From assembly GCF_014207705.1 (NCBI RefSeq), contig NZ_JACHIU010000001.1:6192501-6256500 (forward strand): 64,000 nucleotides of DNA, in the 5' to 3' direction. The translations under genes were made by a program, and so were the position numbers. This stretch comes from Sphaerisporangium rubeum (GTDB lineage: Bacteria; Actinomycetota; Actinomycetes; Streptosporangiales; Streptosporangiaceae). Below are positions 21,449 to 30,941 of the stretch, in pieces. Below the pieces are notes generated by a model. It did no database searches. It was not told where the DNA came from and saw only the letters and a list, made by a program, of their open reading frames with translations. Within the stretch, counting starts at the first letter, position 1, and each line of letters begins with the position of its first letter.

Positions 21449-21934
21449 ACCCACGGTTTCGCCGCGGCCCGCGACGGCGAGCCGCCGACGATGCCGATGG
21501 CCCACCGCCGGCCGGCTATGAACGATCTTCACGTCTCGCCTAAGCCGTGGCCGATAACGCGCTCCGCCATGCCGGCCGGTCTCCGACGTGACCGATGCGG
21601 CATTTAACGTTTACGCTTGCCACATATGGCATCACCCTCCAGAATCGCTACAGAAGCGAGCAATACATTTGGAGAGGCGTTAAACAGTGATCGAGACTTC
21701 CGGAACAGGGGAGTTCACCACGGCAAGCGAGTAGGACATATACGACACAAAGCAATCAACCGCACGTCATCTGTCGTGCGAGGCCTCCTCGGTGGCCGGT
21801 TCACATCCGCCGCCGGAAAAGCATCGGATTCCTCGTTCGATCACCGGCGAGACGACGACGTGAACTTCGCTGCGACAAAGCTGCCTGCACGCACTCTTCC
21901 CCGACTTCCGGGTTGACCCCTTGGGAGCGCATAC
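21449..21934. other. AT-richer spacer before the SIR2 gene
   Basis: This 486-base region marks the switch from the GC-rich metabolite locus to the accessory island. A plus frame of about 97 codons (ATG 21626 region to 21916) is open but has no recognisable motif and an odd composition, so I do not call it. The SIR2-gene promoter should lie in the second half. Confidence 0.35.
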
Positions 21935-22840
21935 GTGAGCGGCACGGGGCCCGGTGGGCTCAACGACGCTGACTGGGATCGGCTCCTCGATCAGCTGCAG
22001 CAGGGCGACTGCACGCCGTTCATCGGCGCGGGGGCATGCGGCCGGAGCCTACCGACCGGCTCTGAGCTCAGCCGACGGCTCGCCGACAAGTACGGCTATC
22101 CCTTTCCCGACGGCCGTGACGACCTCGCACGCGTGACGCAGTACATGGTCATGGAGAACAGCAACGACGCGGTCTACGTGAAGAAGCGCGTGCGCAGGGA
22201 GCTTGAGGAAATGGCCGGCGAAGATCCCGACTTCACCGATCCGCTCGAACCCCATGCTCTCTTGGCCGACTTTCCCATCACGACCTATCTCACGACGAAT
22301 TACGACGACTTCCTCGTGCGCGCGCTCACACAGGCCGGTAAGCGGCCACAGCACGCCATCTGCCGGTGGAACACGGGGCCGGATCGAGTCAACGGATCAT
22401 TCGCCGCGAGCGTGGACTGGAATCCACAACCCGAGCAACCGCTGGTTTATCATCTCCACGGCAGCCTCGAGCACCCCTGGTCCATGGTCGTGACCGAGGA
22501 CGACTACCTGGAGTTCATCACCAGGCTGGCCGCGGACCGCGAAATCCTCCCGACGGCGATCCACGAGGCGCTCACCGCGAGACCACTTCTCTTCATCGGC
22601 TACGGCCTGCGTGACGCCACCTTTCGCTACCTGTTCAAAGGCCTCCAGAGCGCGGTCCCGGTGATCAACCAGCGAGCACACCTCAGTGTCCAGCGACGTC
22701 CCTGGCACGACGGCACACCGCAGAAACTCGAACAGGCGACCATCGATTACTTCTCGAAGTTCTACGGGAGATGGCGTATCTCCATTTATTGGGGCACGCT
22801 CGATGAGTTCGTGTCCGAGTTGCGGCGACGGATGGGGTAG
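21935..22840 (+). CDS. SIR2-like NAD-binding domain protein
   Basis: This 301-residue single-domain protein is of the SIR2-like type used as NADase effectors in many prokaryotic immune systems. Visible motifs are the NAD-binding loop FIGAGAC (29-35), TTNYDD (120-125), HLHGS (173-177, catalytic-type histidine) and a C-terminal FIGYGLRD (about 224-231). There is no zinc-cysteine cluster, so it is not a protein deacetylase of the classic sirtuin class. It starts at GTG 21935 with GGGAG eight bases upstream. It precedes an Fxs-type RiPP locus by 619 bases. Canonical Fxs loci carry a TIR-like protein (FxsC); none is visible here, so this NAD-binding protein may take its place. Confidence 0.85.
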   Translation: MSGTGPGGLNDADWDRLLDQLQQGDCTPFIGAGACGRSLPTGSELSRRLADKYGYPFPDGRDDLARVTQYMVMENSNDAVYVKKRVRRELEEMAGEDPDFTDPLEPHALLADFPITTYLTTNYDDFLVRALTQAGKRPQHAICRWNTGPDRVNGSFAASVDWNPQPEQPLVYHLHGSLEHPWSMVVTEDDYLEFITRLAADREILPTAIHEALTARPLLFIGYGLRDATFRYLFKGLQSAVPVINQRAHLSVQRRPWHDGTPQKLEQATIDYFSKFYGRWRISIYWGTLDEFVSELRRRMG

Positions 22841-23459
22841 GAGATGCCTCCCAAGAATCGGTCACAACAGACAAAAGCGTCATGCGCCATCAACTGCGTA
22901 TTTTATGGCCTCACTACCCCGTATCCGCTCTCCGGACCACTGGAGACGTTCACATGCTGAACAGCACGGTGTTTTTTTCGCCAAACCGGCCAGCCGGAAG
23001 GCGTCGTTCACTAAATTTTCCCCATGCCGTGCGCCTGTCCGGTGCTCCCTGAAGGGCCGCACCCCACCCCTCAGACCACGTTCGACCGTCTCGACGGCCA
23101 CGCGAGCGCTCCGGGTTGACCCCGGCCTTCTGAGCACAGGCCTGCCGCGCACCGGTCGCGATCAGGCGCCGGACAGTCCCGCCATCGGCGCCGCGTCAGG
23201 CCGCCTCCGGCCGAGGGCCCGCCGTCGAAGCCCCTTCGCGGCGAGCCCCTGTCATCCGGCCGCCGCCTTGCCAGGATTTTGCGATCACTCATGTTGCGAC
23301 GGTCCGGCGAACGGTCTATCTATCCACCATGACCACCGGCCTCAAAGAATCCGGACAATTCCGGCTGTCCACCGTTCCTTCGCGTGCCCATGATCCGGCT
23401 GCCTACTCGGACTCACCGTGCGACCGTCCTGGGCCATCTGTAATGGAGAGTGACCGACC
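22841..23459. other. Spacer between SIR2 and radical SAM genes
   Basis: No convincing gene lies in these 619 bases. A 51-codon plus frame (ATG 23329) runs into the radical SAM gene but lacks a ribosome site and precursor features. The region should carry the promoter of the radical SAM gene. A T7 run at about 22973 is the only obvious local feature. Confidence 0.4.
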
Positions 23460-25988
23460 ATGCCGGAATGGCCCGCCGATCTGAACGTCGGCGAACTCAT
23501 GGCCTCGGGCTGGCGTCCGACGCCTTTCCAGCAGTTCATCCTCAAGATCCACAGCCGTTGCGACCTCGCATGCAGTTACTGCTACATGTACGAAATGGCG
23601 GACACCAGCTGGAAACGCCGTCCCAAGCGAATGCCGACGGAGGTCGTGGCCGCGGCGGCGGCGAGAATCGCCGAGCACACCCGCACACACGGCCTGTCCT
23701 CCGTCGAGGTGGTCCTGCACGGCGGGGAGCCGCTCCTCGCCGGAACAGATGCCATCCGGGACATCGTCACCCGCGTCCGGGCCGCGAACGGCACACGAAC
23801 GCGCGTCGACTTCACCGTGCAGACGAACGGCACACTGCTCGGTCCCGCCTATCTGCGGCTGTTCGACGAACTCGGGATCCGGGTGGGAGTGAGCCTGGAC
23901 GGTGATCGGGACATGCACGACCGGAACCGTCGTTTCGCCGGCGGCCGTGGCAGCCATGCCGCCGTGACGCAGGCGCTTCGACTGCTCACCGGCGCCGAGT
24001 ACCGCCACCTGTTCGGCGGACTGCTGTGCACCATCGACCTTCGCAACGATCCGATCGCCACCTACGAGGCGCTTCTCGCGTTCGATCCGCCGAGCATCGA
24101 TTTCCTGCTCCCGCACGGCAACTGGTCGGCACCACCCCCGGGCCGGGCCGCCGATCAGGAGCTGAGGCCCTATGGTGACTGGCTCACCGCCGTCTTCGAC
24201 CACTGGCACCGCACCCGTCCCCGGCGGACGAGCGTCAGGATGCTCACCGAACTCATCAACCTGCTGCTCGGCGGCGAGTCGTCCACCGAACAGCTGGGGC
24301 TCTCCCCGGCCGCCATGGTGGTGATAGAGACCGACGGCGCCATCGAGCAGTCCGATTTCCTCAGATCCGCCTACGAGGGTGCGACCGACACCGGGCTCAC
24401 CATCTTCGGCAACTCACTCGACGAGGTACTGCTCCTGCCGGGTTTCGCCGCTCGCCAGATCGGCGAACAGGCGCTGAGCCCGGCGTGTGCGGCCTGCTCT
24501 GTCAAAAGCGTCTGCGGTGGCGGCCTGTACGCGCACCGCTACCGCGAGGGCCAGGGGTTCGCCAACCCGTCCGTCTACTGCCCCGACCTGCTTCACCTCA
24601 TCGGACATGTGCGGAAGACGATCGAGGCCGACCCCCCGGCAGGGTCGGAACACCACCGCCGATCAGAGAAAGGGAGCACGATGAAAGTCGCCGAACATCG
24701 GATCTCAGCCGGGATGTTCTCCGCCATCGCCACCGGAGGCGGAGGAACGGCCGCGATATCCCATCTCCGTGACGTCCAGCACAGCAAGCACATCCTGCTG
24801 GTCCGTGCCGTGATGGCCGCCGCCAGAGCGAGCGATCACCCCGACGCGGCCCTGACCCGCCGGGCCTACGACCTTCTCGCCACCATCCAGCGGCATCATC
24901 CCGATGTGGTGGATCGCGTGCTGCGGCACCCCGCGGCCGGCGCCTGGGCTCGTCAGACCATCATCGGCGTACGCGGCAACGACCCGTCGGCCGCGCCGGC
25001 GCAACTGGCCGGGCTCGCCGCCTCCGCGGCGATTCTGTCCGGCACGGTGTGCGACATCGACGTACCGGCGGTCCACGGCGTCGTGACACTCCCCGGACTC
25101 GGCCAGGCCAGCCTCTCCCCCACGGTCACCACGGCCACCGTCCAATGCCATGCTCACGGCGCCGAAGTCACCGGCGGCCACATGGTGGTGACCGTACCCG
25201 AGGACCCGCACACCGACGGCCCCGGATGGACGGGGCTGCGTGACCTGTCGGCCACCGCGGACGGCCACGCCATGCGCATCGTGATCGACGACCTGGACCC
25301 GTACCGCATGCCGGGGGTGGCCAATCTCGGCGGACGGCTCACATCGGCGGAGGTGCGGCAGTGGCAGACGCTGCTCGACGACGCCTGGAGAATCCTCGTC
25401 CACCACCATCACGAAGTGGCGGAGGAAGTGGCCGGCGCGATCACCGTGTTCACCCCGCTCAAGCCACCGGCGCGGGGTCAGTCGAGTGCCACGTCGCGTG
25501 AGACGTTCGGATGCATCGCGCTGTCCACCCCGCCCGACCCCACCACCATGGCCGTGACGCTGGCGCACGAGACACAGCACGCGAAGCTCTCGGCGCTGCT
25601 CGACCTGGTGCCGATGACCAAGCCCGACGACGGGTCCCGGTTCTACGCGCCATGGCGGGACGACCCCCGTCCGGTGTCCGGGCTTCTCCAAGGCGCCTAC
25701 GCGTACCTGGGGGTGACCGATTTCTGGCGCAGACAGCGTCGCGTCGAGACAGGTGAGAGTGAAGTCCACGCCGCGGCGGAGTTCTCGCGCTGGCGTGCGT
25801 CGGCGCACGCGGTCACGCGCACGCTGCTCGGCAGTGGACGGCTCACCGCACCCGGCGAGCACTTCACGTCGCTGATGGCGGAGAGACTGGAGGCGTGGCG
25901 TGACGAAAGCGTCGCCGACGCGGCCAGTGCTCTCGCCATGCGGCGAGCGGAGCGGCATCTGACGGCGTGGAACGACCGCAACAGGTGA
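23460..25988 (+). CDS. fxsB: FxsB-type radical SAM/SPASM maturase fused to a HExxH peptide-modification domain
   Basis: This is an 842-residue, two-domain RiPP enzyme. Residues 20-390 are a radical SAM enzyme with CX3CX2C (Cys34, Cys38, Cys41) and a SPASM-type C-terminal cysteine cluster (CAACSVKSVCGGG...YCPD, near 345-380). FxsB-family enzymes are known for making three-residue cyclophane crosslinks at FxS-type motifs. Residues 408-842 are a HExxH domain, with His703-Glu704-Thr-Gln-His707 in LAHETQHAKL. Proteins of this class are annotated as 2-oxoglutarate-dependent peptide beta-hydroxylases. An in-frame ATG (24681, Met408) at the junction has its own AAAGGGAG ribosome site, so the second domain may also be made alone. 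The start has GGAGAG upstream. It converges on the TPR gene with no spacer. Confidence 0.9.
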   Translation: MPEWPADLNVGELMASGWRPTPFQQFILKIHSRCDLACSYCYMYEMADTSWKRRPKRMPTEVVAAAAARIAEHTRTHGLSSVEVVLHGGEPLLAGTDAIRDIVTRVRAANGTRTRVDFTVQTNGTLLGPAYLRLFDELGIRVGVSLDGDRDMHDRNRRFAGGRGSHAAVTQALRLLTGAEYRHLFGGLLCTIDLRNDPIATYEALLAFDPPSIDFLLPHGNWSAPPPGRAADQELRPYGDWLTAVFDHWHRTRPRRTSVRMLTELINLLLGGESSTEQLGLSPAAMVVIETDGAIEQSDFLRSAYEGATDTGLTIFGNSLDEVLLLPGFAARQIGEQALSPACAACSVKSVCGGGLYAHRYREGQGFANPSVYCPDLLHLIGHVRKTIEADPPAGSEHHRRSEKGSTMKVAEHRISAGMFSAIATGGGGTAAISHLRDVQHSKHILLVRAVMAAARASDHPDAALTRRAYDLLATIQRHHPDVVDRVLRHPAAGAWARQTIIGVRGNDPSAAPAQLAGLAASAAILSGTVCDIDVPAVHGVVTLPGLGQASLSPTVTTATVQCHAHGAEVTGGHMVVTVPEDPHTDGPGWTGLRDLSATADGHAMRIVIDDLDPYRMPGVANLGGRLTSAEVRQWQTLLDDAWRILVHHHHEVAEEVAGAITVFTPLKPPARGQSSATSRETFGCIALSTPPDPTTMAVTLAHETQHAKLSALLDLVPMTKPDDGSRFYAPWRDDPRPVSGLLQGAYAYLGVTDFWRRQRRVETGESEVHAAAEFSRWRASAHAVTRTLLGSGRLTAPGEHFTSLMAERLEAWRDESVADAASALAMRRAERHLTAWNDRNR

Positions 25989-28517
25989 TCAGAGGGCAGG
26001 CGGATCGAAGTCGAAGTCGAGACGCTCACCGCTGGTCGCCACCACGACGTCCGGGTGCTCGGTGCCGAGCACCCGGCGGTACCGCTCAAAGGTGTCGGCG
26101 GCCAGCGCGTCGGCCCGTTCGCTCTCACCGCTGCGCCGCAGGTCGATCACCAGGTTCGAGGCACCCGCGAGGGTGAGCGGGTGATCCTCGCCGAGGAGTG
26201 CGCGCAACCGGCCCAGTGTGCTTTCCCCCAGTCGCCGTGCCGATTCCACGTCGTCCATGGTGGCCAGGTCGCTGGCCAGATTGATGGCGCAGGTCAGCGA
26301 GTAGTGGTGCTCACGGCCGAGTTGCGCGTCGAACCCGTCGAGCGCCGCGCGGTCCCTGGTGAGCGCCGCCGCCGTGTCGCCGGTCACGCGGAGCAGCAGG
26401 GCGAGATTCATGTCGCACCCGTATCTGAAGGGATGGGTGTCGCCGTAGGCCCTCGGGTAGCGCTCCACCGCGTCCATCAGCAGGTCCAGGGCCTCCTCGC
26501 CTGCGTTGGTGGTCCGCAAGGCGTTGGCCAGGCACAGCGCTCCGGCGAGCGTGTCGGGATGGTCGCGGCCGAACAACCGCTGCTCCCGCTCGAACGTATG
26601 CCTCGCGATGTCGAGCGCCTCGTCGGTGAATCCGGCGCGACGTTTGGCGATCGACAGATCTTTCGCGGTCTTCAAGGTCCACACGTGATCGGCCCCGAGC
26701 TCGCTGACCCCGTACTCGTAGGCGTCCTCGCCGACGTCGCACGCTTCGAGGTAGTTGCCGCTGAGCCTGAGCACGCGAGCCAGGCCGTTCCAGGCCGCCA
26801 GCACGTTCAGCTGGCTGGACCCGGCCACCGGATTGTTACGCCACTGCCGGAACGTCTCCTCCAGCAGCTCCTGCGCTCGCGCGTAGTCGGCCAGGAGAAG
26901 GTAGTCGACGGAAAGGTTGTTCTTCACCCGCAGCGTGCGGCGGTGATGGGGGCCGTACATGTGGGTGTGCTGCTGCAGCAGCTCCTGGTCATGATGGAGG
27001 GCCTCGGTGAACTGGCCTCGTGCCCGCAGGTCGGCCCCATGGACGTTCGCGAGCGCCAGGGTCTCGGCGTGGTCGGGCCCGAGCTTCTCCCTCATCCGCG
27101 CGAGATTCTGCTTGTTCAGGCGGTAGGCGTCCGGAAAACTCCCGAGGGCCCACAGGATCGCTCCGAGGTGCCGCCGCATCACCATGACATCTCGATGGTC
27201 CTCCCCGTTGTCCGTTCGCCACCGGTCTTCGAACCTCTGGGCCAGGATGCCGGCGAGTTGCAAATCGCCAGAGGTGTAGAGGTAGCGCGTCACGTCGATG
27301 GCGAACTCTCTGATGAGCGGGTGCGGGCACAGTTCCACCTTGGCAGGCGACATGTGCGACAGCAGCGCCGCGTACCGCGGCCAGGCGGCGGGGTCGTCGG
27401 GGTGTTTCGGCGCGAAGGCGGCCAGCAGCAGGTGGACCTCGTGCCGGAACTCTTCGCGATCGTCCTCCGACAGCTCCTCGCGGAGCAGGGCCTGGACGAG
27501 ACGGTGCAACTGGATTGTCCTGTTGTCGGAGTCGATCCGGATGAGCGCGTACCGTCCCAGCACTCGGATGGCCTTGCTCAGCAGGATCGTGTCGCCGAGG
27601 ATCGTCTTCAGCCGGGATTGCTCGGCCAGCTCGGCGGGGAGCTCTTCGAACACATCACGCGGGATGGGGTCCGGTCCGAAGAACGCGCAGCATCTCAGCA
27701 GCTCGACCGCTTCCGGGAGCCGGGACGCCAGCTGGGCCAGGGAGATGGACCACGCGGCGGTCATCGAGAGCGGATAGTCCGCCGGCTTGTTGGCGTCGAG
27801 CAGCCGGGCCGTCTGCCGGGCGAGCAGGCCGAGATACGTCTCCACGGACATGCCTGTCTCGACCTGCAGCGCGCCGGCCTGCTCCAGGGCCAGTGGCAGA
27901 TCTCCCAGCTCCTCCGCGAGCCTGTCGGCATCTTCGTCGGTCGTCGTGCCGGGCAGGCGCTTGCGCAGGAACTGGATGCTCTCCTCACGGCTGAAGACGT
28001 CGACGGCGACCGTGTCCACCACCCCTTCCCACCGATAGTTGCGAGAGGTGATCAGGACATGTCCGCGGCCCCTCGGCACCAATTCGTTGATGTCCTCGGG
28101 TTCGTCGGCGTTGTCGAAAATCAACAACCATCGCGAATAAGGGTCACCGCGCCGCAAAGCGTCCAGAACGGCATCTGAGGCGTCCGACACGGTTCGCGTC
28201 ATGGACGCCGGAAGGCCGAGATGAGGCGCGAGGCCGGCCAGGGACGACCGGATCAGGTTGATCTGGTCCGCCGGAACCCACCAGACCAGGTCGTACTCAT
28301 GGCGGAACCGCCATGCGTACTCCATCGCGACATGTGTCTTTCCGACACCGCCGAACCCGTGGAGCGCATGCGGGACGACCGCGGTGACGTCGGAGGTGAC
28401 CGACTCGTGCAACTTGTCGAGCAGGTCCTCACGTCCAGTGAAGTTCTTGTTCCGCTGCGGGACGCGACCCCAGACCCTGGGCTCAGGCGCGTGTCCGGTC
28501 GATTGTGGGGTCGACAC
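25989..28517 (-). CDS. fxsT: FxsT-type NB-ARC/tetratricopeptide protein
   Basis: This is an 842-residue STAND protein of the type found with FxSxx-COOH systems. Residues 1-30 are a short leader ending FTGR. An NB-ARC NTPase has Walker A GFGGVGKT (54-61), Walker B-like RWLLIFDNAD, and a winged-helix region ending near residue 400. From about 400 to the end are tetratricopeptide repeats of the kinesin-light-chain type (repeated LGxxHxxTL and LGxDHPxTL units). The start was set at GTG 28517 (GGAGGCGG upstream); an in-frame GTG 28538 is less well placed. Its stop abuts the stop of the maturase gene (25988/25989), and it diverges from the precursor gene. The role is probably sensing or regulation rather than peptide chemistry. 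Confidence 0.88.
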   Translation of the reverse strand: MSTPQSTGHAPEPRVWGRVPQRNKNFTGREDLLDKLHESVTSDVTAVVPHALHGFGGVGKTHVAMEYAWRFRHEYDLVWWVPADQINLIRSSLAGLAPHLGLPASMTRTVSDASDAVLDALRRGDPYSRWLLIFDNADEPEDINELVPRGRGHVLITSRNYRWEGVVDTVAVDVFSREESIQFLRKRLPGTTTDEDADRLAEELGDLPLALEQAGALQVETGMSVETYLGLLARQTARLLDANKPADYPLSMTAAWSISLAQLASRLPEAVELLRCCAFFGPDPIPRDVFEELPAELAEQSRLKTILGDTILLSKAIRVLGRYALIRIDSDNRTIQLHRLVQALLREELSEDDREEFRHEVHLLLAAFAPKHPDDPAAWPRYAALLSHMSPAKVELCPHPLIREFAIDVTRYLYTSGDLQLAGILAQRFEDRWRTDNGEDHRDVMVMRRHLGAILWALGSFPDAYRLNKQNLARMREKLGPDHAETLALANVHGADLRARGQFTEALHHDQELLQQHTHMYGPHHRRTLRVKNNLSVDYLLLADYARAQELLEETFRQWRNNPVAGSSQLNVLAAWNGLARVLRLSGNYLEACDVGEDAYEYGVSELGADHVWTLKTAKDLSIAKRRAGFTDEALDIARHTFEREQRLFGRDHPDTLAGALCLANALRTTNAGEEALDLLMDAVERYPRAYGDTHPFRYGCDMNLALLLRVTGDTAAALTRDRAALDGFDAQLGREHHYSLTCAINLASDLATMDDVESARRLGESTLGRLRALLGEDHPLTLAGASNLVIDLRRSGESERADALAADTFERYRRVLGTEHPDVVVATSGERLDFDFDPPAL

Positions 28518-28701
28518 GTGAGACCGCCTCCACTTCACTGATCGGTACGACGTTAACTTGATCCAGCCAAATGAACCAGGCGAACTACTGCAAGTAGACA
28601 GTCTCTCTGAGTCTCAGTAATCTGGACCCGAGTTCACAGATCCCTTGATGCTAGAGCCACGTCCATCCCGTGTGAAGATATTAGCAAGACGAGAGAATCC
28701 C
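28518..28701. promoter_or_regulatory. Divergent promoter region of fxsT and the precursor gene
   Basis: This 184-base AT-rich spacer must drive fxsT leftward and the precursor/STAND genes rightward. Shared control of sensor and precursor is therefore plausible. I see no clear consensus pair or palindrome. Confidence 0.35.
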
Positions 28702-28878
28702 ATGAGAGAGCATCTTTCCAAGGTGGGCGAAGAGCTGGGCGAGGCCCTCATCGACGTGCACCGTTCACCGCTCATCGAACTCGACGTCCTGGACGACTCC
28801 GTCGTGGATCAGGCCTTGCGGCACGTCTTCAAAGGCAGTGACAGCGGCCCCGTCGCAGGGTTCACCGCGAGCATATAG
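28702..28878 (+). CDS. fxsA: FxSxx-COOH-like RiPP precursor with variant tail FTASI
   Basis: This 58-residue acidic peptide starts at ATG 28702 (GAGAGAAT upstream); a longer in-frame start at 28648 is possible. The leader contains PLIELDVLDDSVVDQALRHV, the pattern expected of Fxs precursors. It ends PVAGFTASI. The family signature is Phe-x-Ser-x-x at the C-terminus. Here the third position of the crosslink motif is Ala (F-T-A) and Ser is penultimate. DNA at the 3' end (TTC ACC GCG AGC ATA TAG) confirms the reading. The maturase lies 2.7 kb away on the same strand, and the TPR partner is divergent. The precursor assignment rests on size, context and C-terminus. Confidence 0.75.
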   Translation: MREHLSKVGEELGEALIDVHRSPLIELDVLDDSVVDQALRHVFKGSDSGPVAGFTASI

Positions 28879-28994
28879 ATCTCCACCGTTCCGTCACTTT
28901 TGCGGGAAAAGGTTGTCATAAAAGCACTTCATACCGATCGGCACCATGTCGGCCGCATGCGCTGACCCTGTGCAGCACTCCTCAGGAGACGCCG

Positions 28995-30941
28995 ATGACC
29001 CCACCAATTGCGCCGTATGTCGGGTTGCGTCCCTATCAGGAAGCCGACCACGACCTCTTTTTCGGACGTGATCGGGAGGCTCGGGAACTGGCCATCATGT
29101 GGCAGGCCACCGGGCTGACGGTTCTGTACGGCGCGTCGGGGAGCGGGAAGACCTCGCTGCTCCAGGCCGGCGTCGTCCCGAGGATCGAGACCACCCGAGC
29201 CGATCTTCTGCCGCTCACCAGGGTCAGGCCGTACAGGACCGCGCAGGGCAATCCGTACGTGCTGGGCCTGCTGTCCGGGCTCGCGCCGGAGCAGCCCATG
29301 GAAGCGCTCGCCGGCTGGACGATCTCGGAGTTCCTCAAGGCGCGGCCCGAGCGCCGGGACCGGTACGGGGACCCCATGCCGGTGCTCATCGCCATCGACC
29401 AGGCGGAGGAGTTCCTGGTCGTGCCGCCGCACCACGAGAACGACCGCGACGCGTTCCTTGGGGAACTCGCGAAGGCGGTGGCGGAGAACGACGGGCTCCA
29501 CCTGCTTCTCGCGCTCCGGGAGGAGCACCTCGCGAACGTCCTGCCGCACGAGCGGAGCCTCGGCCCCGGTTCACGTTCGCGGTTCCATCTGCCGCCGTTG
29601 ACCCGGACGGCGGCGCTGGACGCGGTGACGCGGCCCCTTGAGAGAACCACTCGGTTCTTCGCGCCGGGTGCGGCCGAACTGCTCATCGACGATCTCCGCT
29701 CGGCCACGTTCGTCAACGACGAGGGGACCATCTCGCGCGTCGAGACCAAGACCGTCGAACCGGTGCAGGTCCAGGTCGTCTGCTCCGCCTTGTGGAGTTC
29801 GCTCGAGCCGGACCTGCGCGAGATCAGCGTCGAGCACGTGCGCCTGCGGGTCGATGTCGATCGTTTTCTCGTCGGCTTCTGCCGGCGGATGCTGGAACAG
29901 GTCGCCACCGAGTTCGAGCGCACCCCTGGTGAGATCCGGCACTGGCTACGCAGTTCCTTCATCACCGAGCACGGCACCCGCAACAGCGTGTACCAGGGAC
30001 TGCACGAGACCGCGGGGATGCCGAACGAGATCGCCGCGGCTCTGGAGAGCCGTCACATCCTGCGCGGCGAGTACCGGCTCGGAATCCGCTGGTACGAACT
30101 CCAGCACGACCGGCTGATCAGCGCGATCCGCACCATAGCTCCGCCGGCGGAAATCCTGGAGGACGCGCGTCAGGCACTGGCGCGAGCGGACTTCGAGACC
30201 GCTCGCAGACTTGCCGACGAGGCGGTGCGGGGAACCGTCCTCGGTGACGCCAGGGTCGAGGGAGAGGCGCACCTCATCCAGGGTGAGGTCGCGGTGGCGC
30301 ACAAGGACTTCGCCGCCGCGAGGAGCGACTTCGAGCAGGCGGCGGAGGCCTTCGCCGGCCTCCAGCAGTTCGACAAGGTCGCGGACGCGCTCGTCGCCGA
30401 CGGCCGGACGTGCATGGCGCAGGGAGATTACCGCCGGGGAATGGACCAGTTGACCTCGGCACTGAACTGGATGCCGAACCATCCGATGGCGCATCTCGCG
30501 CTGGGACAGGCCCTGTGGCGCTCCGGACAGCCAGGCGCGGCCCTCGCGCTGCTCAACGGCGCCGTGGCCCTGTCCAAGGGGCCGGCGCCGGACGCACTGG
30601 AGCTGCGCGGACAGATCCTCGCCGACCTGGGACGCTCCGGAGAGGCCCTGCGCGATCTCAATCGTGTGCGGCACCACCAGCAGCCGGGGACTCTCGCGGC
30701 GCGTGGGCTCGCGCTCGCGGCCGACGGACGACTCGACGCCGCGGAACAGGAGGTGCTGGACGCGCTCGCGGTCGGCGCCGACAGCGGGCCCGTGCTGGTG
30801 CGGTCGGCCCGCGTCTACGCGTACCTCGGCCGGCGCGCGCGCGCGGAGGAACTGGCCAGGCGTGCCCTCCGTGCCGTCAATCCCGCGCTTCCCCCGCATC
30901 TCCGGACGCTCGCCGGAGAACTGGCCCGGAGTTCGGCGTGA
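28995..30941 (+). CDS. nSTAND1-type NTPase with tetratricopeptide repeats
   Basis: This 648-residue protein opens PYVGLRPYQEADHDLFFGRDRE, the typical start of nSTAND1 NTPases. Walker A is GASGSGKT (46-53), and Walker B is in PVLIAIDQAEEFL (near 130-142). Residues 390-648 are helical TPR repeats (for example ALDLGRSGEALRDL-type units). It lies 116 bases after the precursor gene with AGGAG upstream of ATG 28995, so the two are probably cotranscribed. STAND NTPases of this type are widespread in signalling and immune loci. No effector domain is fused, so it may act through a partner such as the SIR2 protein. Its 3' end overlaps the convergent membrane-protein gene by 65 bases. Confidence 0.85.
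   Translation: MTPPIAPYVGLRPYQEADHDLFFGRDREARELAIMWQATGLTVLYGASGSGKTSLLQAGVVPRIETTRADLLPLTRVRPYRTAQGNPYVLGLLSGLAPEQPMEALAGWTISEFLKARPERRDRYGDPMPVLIAIDQAEEFLVVPPHHENDRDAFLGELAKAVAENDGLHLLLALREEHLANVLPHERSLGPGSRSRFHLPPLTRTAALDAVTRPLERTTRFFAPGAAELLIDDLRSATFVNDEGTISRVETKTVEPVQVQVVCSALWSSLEPDLREISVEHVRLRVDVDRFLVGFCRRMLEQVATEFERTPGEIRHWLRSSFITEHGTRNSVYQGLHETAGMPNEIAAALESRHILRGEYRLGIRWYELQHDRLISAIRTIAPPAEILEDARQALARADFETARRLADEAVRGTVLGDARVEGEAHLIQGEVAVAHKDFAAARSDFEQAAEAFAGLQQFDKVADALVADGRTCMAQGDYRRGMDQLTSALNWMPNHPMAHLALGQALWRSGQPGAALALLNGAVALSKGPAPDALELRGQILADLGRSGEALRDLNRVRHHQQPGTLAARGLALAADGRLDAAEQEVLDALAVGADSGPVLVRSARVYAYLGRRARAEELARRALRAVNPALPPHLRTLAGELARSSA

Noticed and set aside
21617-21916. 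Roughly 99-codon frame before the SIR2 gene
   Set aside because: No motif, no ribosome site and unusual composition.
23329-23485. 51-codon frame before the radical SAM gene as a second RiPP precursor
   Set aside because: No ribosome site, no FxSxx-like tail, and it overlaps the maturase start; more likely chance.
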